DNA of 64,000 bases from Roseobacter sp. GAI101 (GTDB taxonomy: Bacteria > Pseudomonadota > Alphaproteobacteria > Rhodobacterales > Rhodobacteraceae): positions 2,592,929-2,656,928 of the forward strand of contig NZ_DS999213.1 in NCBI RefSeq assembly GCF_000156335.1, written 5' to 3'. The notes beneath the pieces are model-generated. The model was given only the letters and a program-made list of their open reading frames with translations, searched no databases and had not been told where the DNA came from. The translations under genes and the position numbers were made by a program. How positions within the stretch are numbered: position 1 is the first letter of the stretch; every line of letters starts with the position of its first letter. Shown here one piece after another: positions 62,081 to 64,000 of the stretch.

Positions 62081-63319
62081 GCTTACCTTCAGTTTATCCG
62101 CGCCAATTGGCTGTTTCTGTTGGCGGGATTCCTGCTGACCTTCACCTCGTCCTATGGGCAGACCTATTTCATCTCGCTTTTCGCAGGCGAGATTAAGGGA
62201 AGTTTTGATCTGAGCGATGGCCAGTGGGGCGGTATCTACACCATCGGTACGACGCTTTCTGCCATTACGATGGTTTGGGCAGGAGTTCTGACTGACCGGT
62301 TCCGCGTTCGGCGTCTGTCATTCTGGGTGATGATCGCGCTGGCGACGGCCTGTCTGGCGATGGCGGCTGTGCCGAACTGGATCGCGCTGATCTTTGTCAT
62401 TTACGCGCTTCGCCTGACCGGCCAGGGGATGATGTCGCAACTGGGTGCCGTCGCCATGGTGCGCTGGTTCGAGGCGACCCGGGGCAAGGCGCTTTCACTG
62501 TCATCAATGGGCTTTGCGATGGGGCAGGCGGTGCTGCCGGTCGTGTTTGTGGCCCTTTTCGCCAGCTTTCACTGGCGCAGCCTGTGGGTGCTGGCAGCCT
62601 GTCTGGTGCTGATCACCATGCCTGTGATGCTGATGCTGCTGCGGCAGGAACGCACACCGCAATCGATGGCGGAAACCACGCAAGTGGCAGGAATGGACGG
62701 ACATCACTGGACGCGGTTGCAAATGATGCGCCACGGGCTGTTCTGGCTGATGATCCCGATGATCATCGGGCCTGCTGCGTGGGGGACCGCGCTGTTCTTT
62801 CAGCAAGTGCACCTGACCGAGGTCAAAGGCTGGTCACTGGTCAGTTTCGTTGCCCTGATGCCGCTTTATACTATTACTTCTGTAATCTCGACTTTCGTTT
62901 CCGGCTGGGCCGTCGACCGTTTTGGCGTGAACCGCGTGACGCCGGTACAAATGCTGCCCTTTGCCCTGTCGTTTGCAGTGCTGGCCTATGCCGATACGAT
63001 CGCCATGGCGGGCGTTGGGCTGATGATCTTTGGCGTTGGACAGGGGATGCAGGCCACGGCAACTTCGGTCTTTTGGGCCGAGTTCTACGGCACGCGGTAC
63101 ATCGGGTCGATCAAGGCGGTTGCAGCGGCGCTTATGGTATTCGGATCAGCGATCGGTCCGGGGGTTACCGGGCTCTTCATTGATCTGGGCGTGAATTTCC
63201 CTGAACAGATGATCCCGATCGCGATTTACTATGTCATTGCCGCAATCATGGCGACAGCAGGCGTCTTGAAATATCAAGGCAGACTGGATCAACGCAGGTT
63301 GGGCAGCTTTCAGCGATGA
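62078..63319 (+). CDS. MFS transporter
   Basis: A 413-residue inner-membrane transporter with about twelve hydrophobic segments. The start MAYLQFIRANWLFLLAGFLL leads into the first membrane helix, SYGQTYFISLFAGEIKGSFDLSDGQWG forms the first loop, and the MFS loop motif appears as GVLTDRFRVRRLS near residue 70 with a second-half copy GWAVDRFGVNRV. The substrate is unknown. It follows hslU by 38 bases, and its 3' end overlaps the convergent Smr gene by 10 bases. Confidence 0.9.
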   Translation: MAYLQFIRANWLFLLAGFLLTFTSSYGQTYFISLFAGEIKGSFDLSDGQWGGIYTIGTTLSAITMVWAGVLTDRFRVRRLSFWVMIALATACLAMAAVPNWIALIFVIYALRLTGQGMMSQLGAVAMVRWFEATRGKALSLSSMGFAMGQAVLPVVFVALFASFHWRSLWVLAACLVLITMPVMLMLLRQERTPQSMAETTQVAGMDGHHWTRLQMMRHGLFWLMIPMIIGPAAWGTALFFQQVHLTEVKGWSLVSFVALMPLYTITSVISTFVSGWAVDRFGVNRVTPVQMLPFALSFAVLAYADTIAMAGVGLMIFGVGQGMQATATSVFWAEFYGTRYIGSIKAVAAALMVFGSAIGPGVTGLFIDLGVNFPEQMIPIAIYYVIAAIMATAGVLKYQGRLDQRRLGSFQR

Positions 63320-63891
63320 CGCCGCAGATAGACGTAATAGGCACCGCCGCCACCATGGCTGATATGCGCCTGGCTGACCTGCATGACGGCGCTGGCCAGC
63401 GGTGCCATCGCCAGCCATTGCGGCACCTGATGGCGAAGGACGCCGTGGCGCACAGGGATCGGGCCACCTTCGTCGCGCATCTTGCCCTTGCCGGTGATGA
63501 CCAGAACCAGCCGTTTACCGTTCTTGTGCGCATTCAGAATAAAGCGTGTCAGGGCAGGGTGGGCGCGGTCCAGGGTCATGCCGTGCAGATCGATCCGGCC
63601 TTCGGGGCTTAGTTTGCCGCGCTTCAGTCTGGTAAAGGCCTTGCTGTCCATCTGAACCGGCTGCTGCCTAAGCTGATCGGGCAGGGACGGCGCCAGATCG
63701 TGGGTGTTACGCCGCGGTTTCGGAGAAGGCTTGCCCAGAATGATCGACGTTGATTTCCGGATCTGCGGGGCGCTTGGCGGCGGTCCATCGATTTCGGGGC
63801 GGAAAAGCTGGTTCATGTCCAACTTCTCTGTCCGCTCGGTCACCTTTTTCCACAGCGACAGGTCATCCTTGTTCAGCCGCTTGCGCTTCAT
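63310..63891 (-). CDS. Smr/MutS2-domain protein
   Basis: A 193-residue protein with a stand-alone Smr domain. Residues 1-90 are basic and probably disordered. The Smr domain starts at GRIDLHGMTLDRA (DLH at residues 101-103), continues LVLVITGKGKM and ends in GGGGAYYVYLRR. Smr domains are nucleases acting on DNA junctions or on RNA (ribosome rescue in SmrB). The start overlaps the upstream mltA stop by 4 bases. Confidence 0.92.
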   Translation of the reverse strand: MKRKRLNKDDLSLWKKVTERTEKLDMNQLFRPEIDGPPPSAPQIRKSTSIILGKPSPKPRRNTHDLAPSLPDQLRQQPVQMDSKAFTRLKRGKLSPEGRIDLHGMTLDRAHPALTRFILNAHKNGKRLVLVITGKGKMRDEGGPIPVRHGVLRHQVPQWLAMAPLASAVMQVSQAHISHGGGGAYYVYLRRHR

Positions 63892-64000
63892 AGCAACGAC
63901 TCCGGCAGCAGGGCATAGGCGCGCTGGATTGGCATCAGTACCAACATGCGGCCGGGATCACGCAGTTTGCCCGCCTCGCGGCCAGCCTTGTCGCCCGTTC
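63888..64000 (-). CDS. mltA: Membrane-bound lytic murein transglycosylase A, C-terminal end (cut by window edge)
   Basis: Only the last 36 codons are in the window. Read on the minus strand they encode TGDKAGREAGKLRDPGRML followed by VLMPIQRAYALLPESLL. GxGxxAGxxAGxLRDPGRMxVLxP is the conserved C-terminus of MltA, which cleaves peptidoglycan glycan strands. The stop codon overlaps the Smr start (ATGA). The short length limits certainty, but the match and the mltA-smr order are typical of Rhodobacterales. Confidence 0.75.
   Translation of the reverse strand, partial: TGDKAGREAGKLRDPGRMLVLMPIQRAYALLPESLL

Noticed and set aside
1..64000. CRISPR arrays, transposases, tRNA or rRNA genes
   Set aside because: No regularly spaced repeats, transposase motifs, cloverleaf-like gaps or rRNA sequence were seen in any intergenic region.

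Overview
The window is a 64 kb stretch of a GC-rich alphaproteobacterial chromosome, most likely a marine member of the Rhodobacterales (Roseobacter group). The strongest reasons are the divergent regB / senC-regA redox regulators, a cytochrome c2/c550, the hemD-mitofilin-hemY block, the amgK-murU-addB-addA-trxA run, hslVU, and the smr-mltA pair at the right edge. No rRNA, tRNA, insertion sequence, prophage or CRISPR array was seen. Coding density is very high, with many 4-base ATGA overlaps; no gap without a gene exceeds about 240 bases.

Layout: (1) 1-11028, a peptide-type ABC importer (solute-binding protein cut by the left edge, two permeases, a fused double ATPase) continuing into a GNAT enzyme, an SDR dehydrogenase, a P1-family aminopeptidase, an alpha/beta hydrolase and a TTC38-like TPR protein. 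A histone-deacetylase-like amidohydrolase and an HdeA-like periplasmic protein sit on the other strand between the binding protein and the permeases. (2) 11034-22243, cytochrome c2, a maleylacetoacetate isomerase / fumarylacetoacetate hydrolase pair, copper ATPase CopA, hemY-mitofilin-hemD, then tsaD-gpsA-yciI-EVE on the plus strand. (3) 22244-27522, a DUF2853 protein, a metallo-beta-lactamase-fold enzyme, an aminotransferase, a MauG-type di-heme peroxidase and a convergent CRTAC1-like FG-GAP protein. (4) 27519-34978, the xylose system: a divergent ROK regulator, xylF-H-G transporter, xylulokinase and xylose isomerase. (5) 35020-43219, an apparent aromatic or indole catabolism cluster: split indolepyruvate ferredoxin oxidoreductase, a MarR regulator, an isatin-hydrolase/kynurenine-formamidase-like cyclase, a kynureninase-like PLP enzyme, an aminotransferase and an SDR. 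A common sequence motif lies in its two divergent intergenic regions. (6) 43293-48634, adenosylhomocysteinase with a structured leader, an HD phosphohydrolase, a GNAT enzyme, then regA-senC divergent from regB. (7) 48729-64000, a PAS-domain protein, tsaE, amgK-murU, addBA, trxA, an unknown glycan-related protein, hslVU, an MFS transporter, an Smr protein and the 3' end of mltA.

Functionally the region joins nutrient capture (peptides, xylose, aromatic amino acid derivatives) to housekeeping (heme synthesis, tRNA t6A synthesis, cell-wall recycling, recombinational repair, proteolysis) and redox control (RegBA, PrrC/SenC, cytochrome c2, thioredoxin). The items most worth a second look are the aromatic cluster with its shared putative operator, the hairpin-in-hairpin leader of ahcY, and the MauG-type enzyme paired with a CRTAC1 protein.
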